From contig NZ_BDBY01000034.1 of the NCBI RefSeq assembly GCF_001613225.1, positions 175,060-239,059 on the forward strand: 64,000 bases of DNA. Direction: 5' to 3'. Numbering within the stretch: the stretch's first letter is position 1; each line of letters begins with the position of its first letter. Shown piece after piece: positions 26,491-37,757 of the stretch. Source of the DNA: Nocardia pseudovaccinii NBRC 100343. Lineage in GTDB: Bacteria > Actinomycetota > Actinomycetes > Mycobacteriales > Mycobacteriaceae. Position numbers and translations under genes: made by a program. Under the pieces are notes generated by a model that was given only the letters and a program-made list of their open reading frames with translations, had not been told where the DNA came from and searched no databases.

Positions 26491-27917
26491 GTGACTGTGA
26501 CGGTGGCGCCCGGCCGCGATACAGCATCGGGCAGCGCCGTCGACAATGCCCCGCCGACGCGATACTGAGCACCGGGGTGCTCTTGCGGCAACCGATCTCC
26601 TCTGTCGAACAAGGCGTTTCGCAGAGTGCCCGGTGTGTATTCCGCGGCGTAGGCGCCGCGCTCGGTGAGCACCGGAACCACATGGTGCACAATATCTTCG
26701 AAACTGCCCGGGGTGATGGCGTAGGCCAGGTTGAAGCCGTCCAGGTCGGTTCCGGCGACCCAGTCCTGCAGTTGGTCGGCAACCGTGACACCCGAGCCGA
26801 CGAAAACCGGTCCCATACCGCCGATCCCGGCCCAGCGGCCGATATCGCGGACGGTCCATTCCCGGCCGTCGTCGTCGAATTCCTGGAAGGCGGCCACAGC
26901 GGACTGAATGGCATTGCTCTGCACTTGGCCGATGGGATCGTCCAGCTCATAGCTCGACAGATCAATGCCCATCCAGCCGGACATGAAGACCAGCCCGCCC
27001 TCGACGCTGGCGTAGGACAGGTATTCCTCGCGTTTGGCGTGCGCCGCCTCGTCGGTGGTGTCGGTGATGATCGTGGCCAGTGCGTAGATGCGGGCCGAAT
27101 ACCGATCCCGGCCCGCCGCCTCGAGTGCGTCACGGATGCGGGAAACAGTCTGTGCCAGAATCCGTTTCGAAGGCCCCGCGACGAATATCGCCTCCGCGTT
27201 CTCGGCGGCGAAGCGCACACCGCGCGGTGATGCACCGGCCTGGTAGATCACCGGCGTCCGCTGCGGCGACGGCTCCGAGAGATGGATACCCGGCACCTGA
27301 TAGTGCGTACCCCGATGGCCGATGTGATGCACCTTCGCCGGGTCGACGTAGATGCCGTGCGCGGCATCGCGAACCACCGCGTCGTCCTCCCATGAGCCCT
27401 CCCACAGCTTGTACAGGACCTCCAGGTATTCGTCGGCCTGGTTGTAGCGCTCATCGTGGTCCAGCTGGTCGTCTGCCCCGAAATTCCGTGCGGCCGATGG
27501 CAAATAGCCGGTCACCACATTCCAGCCGATGCGCCCGTCGGTGAGGTGATCGAGAGTGGAAAGCCGACGCGCGAACGGATAGGGGTGCTCGAAGCCGGTT
27601 CCGGTGGTGATACCGAACCCGAGATGTTCGGTCACCGCCGCCATTGCCGAGACCAGCAGCAGCGGATCGGCCACCGGAATCTGGGCGCCCTGACGCAGCG
27701 CGGCAATATCGTTGCCGCCGTACACGTCATAGGTGCCGAGCACATCGGCGATGAAGATGCCGTCGAAACGCCCCTGCTCCAACAGCTTTGCCAACTCGGT
27801 CCAGTAGCTCAGTTCCTTGTACCGATGCGATTGATCGTCGGGATGTCGCCACAGACCGGGTGATTGGTGGGCGACGCAGTTCATATCGAATGCGTTGAAG
27901 CGAATGCGGCGCGTCAC
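26487..27917 (-). CDS. DszA/NtaA-type FMNH2-dependent monooxygenase
   Basis: A 476-residue luciferase-family enzyme of the NtaA/SnaA/DszA subgroup. Landmarks: FDGIFIADVLGTYDVYGGND, then FEHPYPFARRLSTLDHLTDG, GRIGWNVVTGYLPSAARNFG, and YQAGASPRGVRFAAENAEA, as in DszA. DszA opens the ring of dibenzothiophene sulfone; relatives act on nitrilotriacetate and other sulfones or sulfonates. GTG start overlapping the upstream stop (GTGA), so it is coupled to the DszC-like gene. The pair resembles dszA/dszC, but no dszB desulfinase is present and the aromatic substrate is unproven. Confidence 0.88.
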   Translation of the reverse strand: MTRRIRFNAFDMNCVAHQSPGLWRHPDDQSHRYKELSYWTELAKLLEQGRFDGIFIADVLGTYDVYGGNDIAALRQGAQIPVADPLLLVSAMAAVTEHLGFGITTGTGFEHPYPFARRLSTLDHLTDGRIGWNVVTGYLPSAARNFGADDQLDHDERYNQADEYLEVLYKLWEGSWEDDAVVRDAAHGIYVDPAKVHHIGHRGTHYQVPGIHLSEPSPQRTPVIYQAGASPRGVRFAAENAEAIFVAGPSKRILAQTVSRIRDALEAAGRDRYSARIYALATIITDTTDEAAHAKREEYLSYASVEGGLVFMSGWMGIDLSSYELDDPIGQVQSNAIQSAVAAFQEFDDDGREWTVRDIGRWAGIGGMGPVFVGSGVTVADQLQDWVAGTDLDGFNLAYAITPGSFEDIVHHVVPVLTERGAYAAEYTPGTLRNALFDRGDRLPQEHPGAQYRVGGALSTALPDAVSRPGATVTVT

Positions 27918-29137
27918 TGCTGCTCTCCCGTGGCGGGCGTGCGCTCACCCGCGCTCCACGCGAACGGCAGCTGGGTGCCGTTCAGCAGATAATCGCCGAT
28001 CGCCCTCGCCTTTTGGATGGCCGGATTGTGCACCGAGATGGTGCGGGCATTGCGCCAGTGCCGGTCCAGGCGTAGCTGCTCGGAAACGACCGATGCGCCG
28101 CCTACCTCGAACAGCAGTGTGGTGGCAGGCAATACGAGATCGATGACCGCTAGCTGTGCCTGTGCGGCGGCGAGTTCCGCTGCCACGATGGACTCTTCGT
28201 CCTGCGCACCGCCCGCGAGCACCTTGTCGAGCACATCGGCGACGGCGAGCACAGTGGCTTCGGCAGCGAATGCGGCCGCGGAGAGTCGTCCGATCACCTG
28301 CTGCACCAATGGATCCTGGCGTGGCAGATCGGCGGCCGAATGGGTGTAGCCGCGGGTGCGTGCCGCCACCCATTCGCGGGCATCGCGCTCGGCTCGCTTC
28401 GCGATTCCGGCAAGCACCGACAGCTGGACCAGCTGTAGGTAAGAAGTCGCGTAAGTCGGTCCCGGCGCGCCGTAGCCGGGTCCGAGAATGCGCTCCGGCT
28501 CGACCGCGACATCAGCGAATTCCGTTGTACCGCTTGCCGTCAGCCGCTGCCCGAAGCCGTCCCAGTCGTCGTGCTGGCGAACGCCGTCGGCATTCGCGTC
28601 GACGAGTATGCCGACCCGCTCACCATCGCGATCGGCCGCCGCGAGGATGTAGTCCGCGTAGAGCGAGCCGGTGCTGTAGTACTTGGTGCCGTTGAGCAGC
28701 CACCGATCACCATCCTTGGTCAGCCGCGTGCGGTAATGGTCGACCGCGCCGACGCCCGGCTCGGTGATCGCATTGCCGACGAGCGTGCCCCCGGCCACGG
28801 CCTGCAGCCAATGCGCACGGTGCTCCCCCGGTTCGGCGAGCAACTGGTCCTCGACGAAGGAGAAGTGCACCCGCAACGCCTGCGGCAGATTCGATTCGGC
28901 GGCGGCCAATTCGATGAGCAACCGGAACAGCTGTCGCACCGTGACGCCGTAGCCGCCGAATTCGACCGGGACCCGCAGCGCACCGAATTTGGCCTCGCGC
29001 AGCCAGCCCACCTCCTCGAAGGGCAGCCGACGATCGATCTCGCGCTCGACCGCGCCCTGCGCGATGCGGTCGAAGATCGGTCCGAAGATCGCATCCAGGT
29101 CGGAGTCTGTGGTGGATTTCGCGTCGATGGATGTCAT
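27914..29137 (-). CDS. DszC/SfnB-type flavoprotein monooxygenase
   Basis: A 407-residue acyl-CoA-dehydrogenase-fold protein, paralogue of the gene at 22106. Same family pattern: FGALRVPVEFGGYGVTVRQL, then LLNGTKYYSTGSLYADYILA, QHDDWDGFGQRLTASGTTEF, and the tail LDRHWRNARTISVHNPAIQK. Probably oxidises a sulfur or nitrogen atom with reduced flavin. The ATG at 29137 has GGGG upstream; the frame extends further 5' but loses family character. First gene of a two-gene unit with the DszA-like enzyme, divergent from ssuD. Confidence 0.87.
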   Translation of the reverse strand: MTSIDAKSTTDSDLDAIFGPIFDRIAQGAVEREIDRRLPFEEVGWLREAKFGALRVPVEFGGYGVTVRQLFRLLIELAAAESNLPQALRVHFSFVEDQLLAEPGEHRAHWLQAVAGGTLVGNAITEPGVGAVDHYRTRLTKDGDRWLLNGTKYYSTGSLYADYILAAADRDGERVGILVDANADGVRQHDDWDGFGQRLTASGTTEFADVAVEPERILGPGYGAPGPTYATSYLQLVQLSVLAGIAKRAERDAREWVAARTRGYTHSAADLPRQDPLVQQVIGRLSAAAFAAEATVLAVADVLDKVLAGGAQDEESIVAAELAAAQAQLAVIDLVLPATTLLFEVGGASVVSEQLRLDRHWRNARTISVHNPAIQKARAIGDYLLNGTQLPFAWSAGERTPATGEQQ

Positions 29138-29317
29138 CACCCCACGATCGCGCGGACCCGATGTCAGCTCACCAGTTATCCGCACTGCGATCGAAACACG
29201 CTGGTAGGGGGTAAGAACCACGCAGATTTCAACCGGTGACAGCGCTCGGCGACGCTGGCAGCATCGCGGTCATCCGTGCTTGAAAACGGCATCCGAACCG
29301 GCGAGGAGCAGTTGTCG

Positions 29318-30460
29318 ATGTCACTGTCGTTCCATTGGTTTCTGCCCACCTACGGCGATTCGCGTGGCCTGATCGCCGGTGGTCACGGCACTTCGATGTC
29401 CGGTGACCGACCGGCCTCGCTACGCTACCTCAACCAAATCGGCGCGGCAGCCGAGGACAACGGTTTCGAGGCGGTCCTCACCCCGACCGGCGCGTGGTGC
29501 GAGGATGCCTGGCTGACCACCGCCATGCTCGTCGAAACCACCGAAACGCTGAAGTTCCTGGTGGCGTTTCGCCCCGGACTGGTCAGCCCGACGCTGGCCG
29601 CGCAGATGGCCGGGACCTACCAGCGTCACTCCCGCGGGCGCCTGCTGCTGAATGTGGTAACCGGCGGCGAACCGCACGAACAACAGGCCTACGGCGATTT
29701 CCTCGATAAGGAACAGCGCTACGCCCGCACCGCCGAATTCCTGCACGTCGTGCGCGACCTGTGGGAGTCCCGCGAGCCGATCAGCTTCGAGGGCACCCAC
29801 ATTCAGATCCGCGATGCCCTGCTCAACAACCATCCGGACCCGATCCCACCGATCTTCTTCGGCGGCTCCTCCGGACCGGCCGGACCGGTCGCGGCCCGCT
29901 ATGCCGACACCTACCTCACCTGGGGCGAACCACCCGCCGCGGTGGGCAAGAAACTCGACTGGATCCGCGCACTCGCCGCTGCCGAAGGCCGAGAACTCAG
30001 CTACGGCCTACGCATTCATGTCATCAGCCGCGACACCTCCGAAGCGGCCTGGGCCGTCGCCGATCGACTGCTGTCCGGCCTCGACCCCGCCGAAATCGCC
30101 CGCGTGCAAACCAGTCTCGCGCGCAGCGAATCCGAAGGCCAGCGCCGAATGCTGGATCTGCACGGCGGGCGCACCGATCGACTGGAGATCGCGCCGAACC
30201 TGTGGGCGGGCGTCGGTTTGGTCCGCGGCGGGGCGGGCACCGCATTGGTCGGCTCACACGAAGAGGTCGCCGACCGCCTGATCGAGTACGCCGACCTCGG
30301 CGTCACCCACTTCATCCTCTCCGGCTACCCACATATCGAAGAGGCCTACTGGTTCGGCGAGGGGGTACTGCCCATCCTGGAACGCCGCAGCCTGTGGACG
30401 CACCCCCACCGAACCGAACCCACGCCTGTAGCAACACCTTTCGCAACCGCCGCGCACTAG
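29318..30460 (+). CDS. ssuD: FMNH2-dependent alkanesulfonate monooxygenase
   Basis: A 380-residue SsuD-family enzyme that desulfonates alkanesulfonates to aldehyde and sulfite. Motifs: SFHWFLPTYGDSRGLIAGGH at the N-terminus, GFEAVLTPTGAWCEDAWL with the active-site cysteine, KFLVAFRPGLVSPTLAAQM, and SGYPHIEEAYWFGEGVLP at the end. ATG at 29318 follows GAGGAG. No ssuABC transporter is adjacent. The FMN reductases at 21-22 kb could serve it. Confidence 0.94.
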   Translation: MSLSFHWFLPTYGDSRGLIAGGHGTSMSGDRPASLRYLNQIGAAAEDNGFEAVLTPTGAWCEDAWLTTAMLVETTETLKFLVAFRPGLVSPTLAAQMAGTYQRHSRGRLLLNVVTGGEPHEQQAYGDFLDKEQRYARTAEFLHVVRDLWESREPISFEGTHIQIRDALLNNHPDPIPPIFFGGSSGPAGPVAARYADTYLTWGEPPAAVGKKLDWIRALAAAEGRELSYGLRIHVISRDTSEAAWAVADRLLSGLDPAEIARVQTSLARSESEGQRRMLDLHGGRTDRLEIAPNLWAGVGLVRGGAGTALVGSHEEVADRLIEYADLGVTHFILSGYPHIEEAYWFGEGVLPILERRSLWTHPHRTEPTPVATPFATAAH

Positions 30461-30645
30461 TCTTCCTGGTCGCCCGGTCGAACGCGAGCGGCGTCGCCAA
30501 TAGTTGTATTTGTTGTCTCATAGTCGCTTTGGCCGACAGCTCAGTGGTCTGGGACCAGATTCGGCCCTCGTCAAAGTGTGACTGCTACGCTCCATGCCAG
30601 GTACCACGGAGCTGTCTCGGCCAATCGCATTGAGGACCAACCAAG

Positions 30646-31176
30646 ATGGATGTCGCAGCACTATACATAGCGGCGGTCGATCGATTCGGCGTGGCATTGT
30701 CTGCCGTCAAGCCTGAGCAATGGGATGCCCCGACGCCGTGCACCGAATGGGACGTACGCGCGCTGGTCGACCATGTCATAAATAATCACCGCCGACTGGC
30801 CGCCATGGTAAGCATCACCCTGCCCGAAAACTCCGATCCAGTGACCGGCTGGCACGACCTCACCCCGATGCTGCGCGAAATATGGGACATCCCGGGTGTC
30901 CTGGACCGGCAAGCACCGAACAGCCAGCTGACCATCGGCAAGTACGCGTTGATGATGACAACTGATACCACCGCACATACCTGGGACCTGGCTCGCGCCA
31001 TCGGCGTCGACGAGAACCTTGACGAGCAACTCGTCACCGCGCTGCTACCCGGCGCGCAGCAAACCCAGCCGATGCTCGCCGCCGCTGGCCTTGTCGGCCC
31101 CGGAATCGACGTACCTCCGCACTCCTCGCCGCAGATCCACCTGCTCGCATTGCTCGGCCGCGACGCTCGCCGCTAG
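30646..31176 (+). CDS. TIGR03086 family (DinB-like, mycothiol-dependent type) protein
   Basis: A 176-residue four-helix protein of the maleylpyruvate-isomerase/DinB superfamily. It carries PTPCTEWDVRALVDHVINNH with the first metal histidine, and TTDTTAHTWDLARAIGVD with a second. Members of this superfamily use mycothiol or bacillithiol. The family's general function is unknown. It stands alone, 185 bp after ssuD. Confidence 0.87.
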   Translation: MDVAALYIAAVDRFGVALSAVKPEQWDAPTPCTEWDVRALVDHVINNHRRLAAMVSITLPENSDPVTGWHDLTPMLREIWDIPGVLDRQAPNSQLTIGKYALMMTTDTTAHTWDLARAIGVDENLDEQLVTALLPGAQQTQPMLAAAGLVGPGIDVPPHSSPQIHLLALLGRDARR

Positions 31177-31283
31177 CGCCCTCACCCGACAGGTCATTGT
31201 GGTAGCCGGTATCGACTTTCACCGCGTGGCGGGCTGCCTTGATGCTGCCGATGGCTCGGAACCGGATGTGTTCGTGCGGCAGT

Positions 31284-32678
31284 TCACCGATGCGCAACTG
31301 GTGGCGCGGGGCATTCGCTCGGGGCGGGCTCGCCCCGCAAACGTCCATCGATCCAGCCGATCTCCCCGGGAAAGCCGGTAACCAGGGCAATGACGTGCTC
31401 GCCGGGTTCGGTGCGGTGTACCGCGGGGACGCCGCGCGCGCATTGGGCGCGGTAGAGATCGTCGCCGTTTTGCTGCGGGATCCAGATGTCGCTGGCGGCG
31501 TGATAGATGTAGAGCGGCGCGCCCGACCTACGGTCGGACAGGCTGAGCCGCCCGAAGATCCGATCAGCGATATCGCTGGTCAGCGGATTGCTGATATTGG
31601 CAGCGGCATCGACGGGAATGCCGACCACGCCGAGCGGGCCATTGCTGTCACCGCAGGTGTCCTTGATAGGTGAGGTCGCCAACCACTGCGCCAAATGATT
31701 CATATAGCCGAGAATCGCCGGATGCTCCCGGCCCATCGCCAGCGCGACTATCAGCAGAATGCCGGATGCGGAGTTGCCGTTGAAGCGGCTGGCGACCATG
31801 CGATAGTCGGTCACGAGTCCACCCATGGCCGCCCCGACCACCGCACCGGACAGTTCCGGGGCGTACTCGTCGAGCAGCATCGCAGCCGCATACGATGCGA
31901 TCGCGCCACCGGAATACCCGGTGATCGCGAAGCGGCTGCCCGTGAACTCTGTCGGCACCACATTGCGCACCGCGCGAATGGAATCCAGCACCAGGTGCCC
32001 GGCGACCTTCGGTTCGGCGTAGGCCATCCATGGCCCCTCGTGATCGGGAATCAGCACCGCATAGCCGCGGCTGAGGCCCCAGGCTGTGTTCGGCGGAAAC
32101 AGATCCCCCGCATTGAACTTGCTGTGCAATCCGTGCGCCATCGCGTAGCTCGGCGTGCAGCTGAGCCCGAGCGAATTGATCGGCACCGCGTTCACCAGCA
32201 CCGGCCGATCCCCCGGACCCGTCCATGCGGCGGCGGGAATCACCAAGGTCGCGGTGCCGAAGGATGGCACGCCGGAGGCGTCCGTCGTGCGGAACTTCAG
32301 CAGGATCGCACGCTGAATCGGCACGATCGCCAGCAGCGCAGAAGTCGCTGTCACATCTCGCGCCTCGACAATATCGCCGGGAGCGAGACGATCGAGCCCA
32401 TCCGGCCACTCGTCGAACATCCGATCCCCCGATGGCGCGGACCGTACCGCTTGCCACAGCGCCGCCAGGTCCGCGGGCAACACACCCGACGGCGGTGACG
32501 CGGCGGGCGGGAACGATGGCGCGGGGATATGGGCATCGATCCACCGCTGCAGGTCGGACGGGCCGGGCGACACCGGCGCGACCGGGGTTTCGGCCGGGTC
32601 GGCATGTACAGGCACCGGCCCCATAAGCAGCGAGCAACCCACAATGCTCGCGACGACGACAGCTCGGAGACTCGACAT
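31284..32678 (-). CDS. Secretory lipase (LIP family)
   Basis: A 464-residue exported alpha/beta-hydrolase. Residues 1-26 are a Sec signal peptide ending VHADP. The nucleophile serine is in FAITGYSGGAIASYAAA and the late histidine in EPGEHVIALVTGFPG; a candidate acid is in YHAASDIWIP. Such lipases hydrolyse acylglycerols or wall lipids outside the cell. The ATG at 32678 follows a perfect GGGAGGTGG site; the longer frame is spurious. A divergent paralogue lies at 48528-49763. Confidence 0.92.
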   Translation of the reverse strand: MSSLRAVVVASIVGCSLLMGPVPVHADPAETPVAPVSPGPSDLQRWIDAHIPAPSFPPAASPPSGVLPADLAALWQAVRSAPSGDRMFDEWPDGLDRLAPGDIVEARDVTATSALLAIVPIQRAILLKFRTTDASGVPSFGTATLVIPAAAWTGPGDRPVLVNAVPINSLGLSCTPSYAMAHGLHSKFNAGDLFPPNTAWGLSRGYAVLIPDHEGPWMAYAEPKVAGHLVLDSIRAVRNVVPTEFTGSRFAITGYSGGAIASYAAAMLLDEYAPELSGAVVGAAMGGLVTDYRMVASRFNGNSASGILLIVALAMGREHPAILGYMNHLAQWLATSPIKDTCGDSNGPLGVVGIPVDAAANISNPLTSDIADRIFGRLSLSDRRSGAPLYIYHAASDIWIPQQNGDDLYRAQCARGVPAVHRTEPGEHVIALVTGFPGEIGWIDGRLRGEPAPSECPAPPVAHR

Positions 32679-32954
32679 CTGCCACCTCCCGAATTCGACA
32701 CCGCCCGACGAAGGCCAGACTATGTCGCAGCGGAACAACACCTCGGATCTGTCTGGACTTGTCACGACTGCGCCCGCGCGACACGCTGGCGACACCCAAA
32801 TTTCCGAAAATCATTGGCGCACAAGAAACCTCGAACGGACAACCGCCCCTGCCGCCGCAACCGGCCCCCGGCCGTTCTCACAGGCGCGGGTCAGCCGCGT
32901 ATCGTTCTTGGTGCAGTGGTCCGCGATGACCTATGCCCCGGCACTAGGAAGCTC

Positions 32955-33431
32955 ATGGACATCGTAAGAGCGCCGCAGCCGCAATACCGGCAGGCACGCT
33001 TCGCCGATATCGAAGATATCGCGGCCATCGAGGCCGAGGTATTCGCCGAGCCATATCTGTTTCTGATGCTGCGACAGCTGTATGACCTGCACGGATCCGA
33101 CTGGCTGGTCGCCGAGCTGGACGGCAGGGTGATCGGCTACGCGCTGACACTGCACAAGGCGGGCCGGGCCCTCCTGTTCACGTTCGCGGTGCTCCGGCAA
33201 CACCAGGGCAAAGGCTACGGTCGCGCCCTGCTCAACCACATGCTGCAGCAGTGCCGGGCGGATGGGGCCGACGTGGTCTACCTGACGGTGCGCCCGGACA
33301 ACCAGCCTGCGGCGGCCTTGTTCAAGCAGGCCGGGTTCGAATTCGTCGAACATGACGACCAGTATTTCGGGCCAGGTGAACCACGCGGCATATTCGAGTA
33401 CCGATTGCGGAGCCGACACCTGGACTCCTGA
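32955..33431 (+). CDS. GNAT family N-acetyltransferase
   Basis: A 158-residue acetyltransferase. The acetyl-CoA site is intact: LLFTFAVLRQHQGKGYGRAL, with the Q/RxxGxG/A loop, and VYLTVRPDNQPAAALFKQAG, where VRxxNxxAxxLYxxxGF is the RimI-like pattern. N-terminal RQARFADIEDIAAIE is also RimI-like, so N-terminal protein acetylation is possible. The ATG has AGGAAG before it. Confidence 0.87.
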   Translation: MDIVRAPQPQYRQARFADIEDIAAIEAEVFAEPYLFLMLRQLYDLHGSDWLVAELDGRVIGYALTLHKAGRALLFTFAVLRQHQGKGYGRALLNHMLQQCRADGADVVYLTVRPDNQPAAALFKQAGFEFVEHDDQYFGPGEPRGIFEYRLRSRHLDS

Positions 33432-33595
33432 GCCGCGGAATCAGCTGTCCCGCGATTATTCGGCGGCACTTCCGATGCGATCGGTGCTGTGCTCGAACTT
33501 CATTGCACCCCAATGCCATTGATCCATCAATACTTCGGCGGAAGTGCTCCGTCCAGGTTTGACACATCAACATCGGAATTTGCTCAAATCTCAAC

Positions 33596-35302
<1,707 letters not shown>

Positions 35303-35327
35303 CACCGGCCGGTCCGTGCGGGGTCGG

Positions 35328-35648
35328 TCAGGCTTCTTCCCCGTCCGGATCGGGCCATGCGTCATCGATCGGCCAGCCCGCGGCCTGCAAATGCGCTCGG
35401 ACGCGGGCGATATCGGATTCGAGTGGCATCTCATTGGTCAGTTTGGTGATGAGCACGCCGACATCGACCCGATCGGCCGGTATGGCGCCCTGCTCGATCA
35501 GCGCGTCCGCGACCTGCCGCACATCCGCTTCGGGCAGTCGCCGCGAGAGCAGGGCCAGCAACGGCACATAGTCCGGATCCGGCACGCCGTGCGGATATCC
35601 GGCACGCAGCCACGCGACGATTCTGGTGAGGAGATCGGATAGAGCCAT
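35328..35648 (-). CDS. DUF3349 protein, copy B
   Basis: A 106-residue DUF3349 protein: LLTRIVAWLRAGYPHGVPDP, then a regular series of helices, ending near LQAAGWPIDDAWPDP. M. tuberculosis Rv0543c is of this family and sits beside pitA as here. Function unknown. Likely a tandem duplicate of the next upstream gene, 8 bp away. Confidence 0.88.
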   Translation of the reverse strand: MALSDLLTRIVAWLRAGYPHGVPDPDYVPLLALLSRRLPEADVRQVADALIEQGAIPADRVDVGVLITKLTNEMPLESDIARVRAHLQAAGWPIDDAWPDPDGEEA

Positions 35649-35656
35649 AGGGGGTA

Positions 35657-35965
35657 TCAGGCGTCGGAGGGGTGTGCCAGCGGCCACCCCACGGCGGCGA
35701 GCCGGGCCGCGACCCGATTCACATCATCCTCGCCCGGCTTCTCGTGCGCGAGTTTGCTGATCGCGTCCTGGACCTGCCCACGGTCGATCACGCCATCGGT
35801 ATCCGCTGCGATCAATTGTTCGACAACCTCACCGACCTCGTCCTCGGTCAGCTTGCGGTGCAGCACGGCGAACAACGCGACGTAGTCCTCTGGTGGGACA
35901 CCGTGCGGATACCCGGCACGCAGCCAGTTCAGAACCGATCCGAGGATGGATGCTTTGGATGTCAT
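35657..35965 (-). CDS. DUF3349 protein, copy A
   Basis: A 102-residue DUF3349 protein with SVLNWLRAGYPHGVPPEDYV and the shared ending RLAAVGWPLAHP. It lies 4 bp after the small membrane protein gene and 8 bp before its paralogue, so the four genes pitA to copy B form one operon. Function unknown; conserved linkage to a phosphate transporter suggests a link to phosphate physiology. Confidence 0.9.
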   Translation of the reverse strand: MTSKASILGSVLNWLRAGYPHGVPPEDYVALFAVLHRKLTEDEVGEVVEQLIAADTDGVIDRGQVQDAISKLAHEKPGEDDVNRVAARLAAVGWPLAHPSDA

Positions 35966-35969
35966 GAGT

Positions 35970-36260
35970 TCATTTCTTGGGAGGTTTGGCGCCGAACAGC
36001 TGGATGTCGAAGGTGTGGCTGATGAAATCCTTTGCGATATACAGGATTCCGAGGACCACCGCGACGATGACAATCGCGAAGCAGAGATACGCGACGACTT
36101 GCGCGACTTGGTTGCGCGCACCGGCGCCACCAGCGGTGGCGGGCTCCATCGACCAGAGCCGAATCCCGGTCGCGAAGATCACCGGTAATCCGGTCCCCAG
36201 CAGAACGGCGATCAGAGTCACCTCGCCCAGCGACTTGGCGATAGCGGTGAACGTATCCAT
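35970..36260 (-). CDS. Small membrane protein (Rv0544c-like)
   Basis: A 96-residue protein with two membrane helices, about residues 12-34 and 55-77, and a basic tail (FGAKPPKK). Its place between pitA and DUF3349 genes matches M. tuberculosis Rv0544c, so it is probably the orthologue. Function unknown; could be a PitA accessory subunit. Confidence 0.87.
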   Translation of the reverse strand: MDTFTAIAKSLGEVTLIAVLLGTGLPVIFATGIRLWSMEPATAGGAGARNQVAQVVAYLCFAIVIVAVVLGILYIAKDFISHTFDIQLFGAKPPKK

Positions 36261-36273
36261 GAATCCAACCTCC

Positions 36274-37464
36274 TCAGACCGACGCGCCGGCCTTGGTCTC
36301 GACGTTGGACGCAGGCGTGAGCCCACCTTCCCATTCGTCATTGACATTGCTGGTGTCGACCGGATCGCGCCGCGACCGCAGGTACATGTAGGCCGACATC
36401 GCGATCAGAATCGCGAAGTCGATGAGCACACCGCCCAGGCCGCCGACCAGATCGGCGATCCACCAGCACACCGCGCCGACCAGACCCGCGAGCGGGAGCG
36501 TGAACAGCCACGCGACAACCATCCGGCCCATAACACCCCAGCGCACCTCCGCGCCCGGCTTACCGAGCCCGGTACCGAGGATCGAACCGGTCGCGGTCTG
36601 CGTCGTCGAGAGCGGAAGTCCGAACTGTGCGGACGTGAGAATAATTGCGGCCGAGGATGATTCGGCCGCGAACCCCTGCGGCGGATCGAGCTCGACCAAC
36701 CCCTTGCCGAGGGTGCGGATAATGCGCCAGCCGCCGAGGTAGGTGCCCGCGGCGATCGCGACCGCACAACAGATCTTGACCCACAGCGGAATCGAGTCGC
36801 TATTGGTGAACGTGCCGTGCGCGACGAGCGCCATGAAGATGACGCCCATGGTCTTCTGCGCATCATTCGTACCGTGTGCGAGCGAGACGAGCGCGGCGGA
36901 TCCGATCTGGCCCCAACGGAACCCGTCGTTGACCTTCTTCTCGACCGATCGACGCGTCAGACGATAGACCAGGAAGGTGCCGAGCCCGGCCACGAGTGCG
37001 GCAACGAAGGGCGCCAACAGCGCGGGCACCAGGATCTTGCTGATCAGACCCGTCTTCTCGTTCCCGGTCCAGATCACCCCACTGGTGCCGAGCGCAGCCA
37101 CCGCAGCACCGATGAGACCACCGAACAGCGCATGCGAGGAACTCGACGGAATACCGAACAGCCAGGTGAACAGATTCCATAGAATCCCGCCGACCAGACC
37201 GGCGAACACAATGTGCAGCAACTCCATGTGGTGCACATTGCCGATATTCAGCAGCCCACCCGACACCGTCTTGGCAACCTCGACCGACAGGAAGGCTCCG
37301 ACCAGGTTGAGCACGGCCGACATACCAACCGCTACCCGCGGGCTCAGCGCACCGGTAGCGATCGAAGTCGCCATAGCATTGGCGGTATCGTGAAACCCGT
37401 TGGTGAAATCGAAGGCCAACGCGGTCACTATCACGATCAAAAGCACGATCAGTTCAGCGCTCAC
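36274..37464 (-). CDS. pitA: Low-affinity inorganic phosphate transporter
   Basis: A PiT-family integral membrane transporter of 396 residues with about ten helices. The duplicated family signature is clear: TALAFDFTNGFHDTANAMAT near the start and VSLAHGTNDAQKTMGVIFMA in the second half. It moves metal-phosphate complexes with protons. GTG at 37464 matches the family N-terminus; ATG at 37488 would add eight residues, and neither has a strong ribosome site. First gene of a four-gene operon. Confidence 0.93.
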   Translation of the reverse strand: MSAELIVLLIVIVTALAFDFTNGFHDTANAMATSIATGALSPRVAVGMSAVLNLVGAFLSVEVAKTVSGGLLNIGNVHHMELLHIVFAGLVGGILWNLFTWLFGIPSSSSHALFGGLIGAAVAALGTSGVIWTGNEKTGLISKILVPALLAPFVAALVAGLGTFLVYRLTRRSVEKKVNDGFRWGQIGSAALVSLAHGTNDAQKTMGVIFMALVAHGTFTNSDSIPLWVKICCAVAIAAGTYLGGWRIIRTLGKGLVELDPPQGFAAESSSAAIILTSAQFGLPLSTTQTATGSILGTGLGKPGAEVRWGVMGRMVVAWLFTLPLAGLVGAVCWWIADLVGGLGGVLIDFAILIAMSAYMYLRSRRDPVDTSNVNDEWEGGLTPASNVETKAGASV

Positions 37465-37757
37465 CCAGCCATTTTCATGCGCGCGCATCCCGTCTGCTAC
37501 AGCGGGGCGATCTGTTCACCCACTATTTAGCCGACCACAAGAAGCCGGACAGGTACCACCACCGATCGGGCCGTCGGCGGGTGCGCGATCACGACGACGG
37601 GTTCACCTGCCTCGACGTGCCGGACGACAGGTGCCATGCGCCATCCTCGAAGCCACCGCTGCGCCGCCGCCCGGACAGGACTTCGCAGCGGCTGTCGTAT
37701 ACGACGCGGATCACATTGCGTCGCGGACCTTTTGCTTGATCATGACTACGAGCTCCC

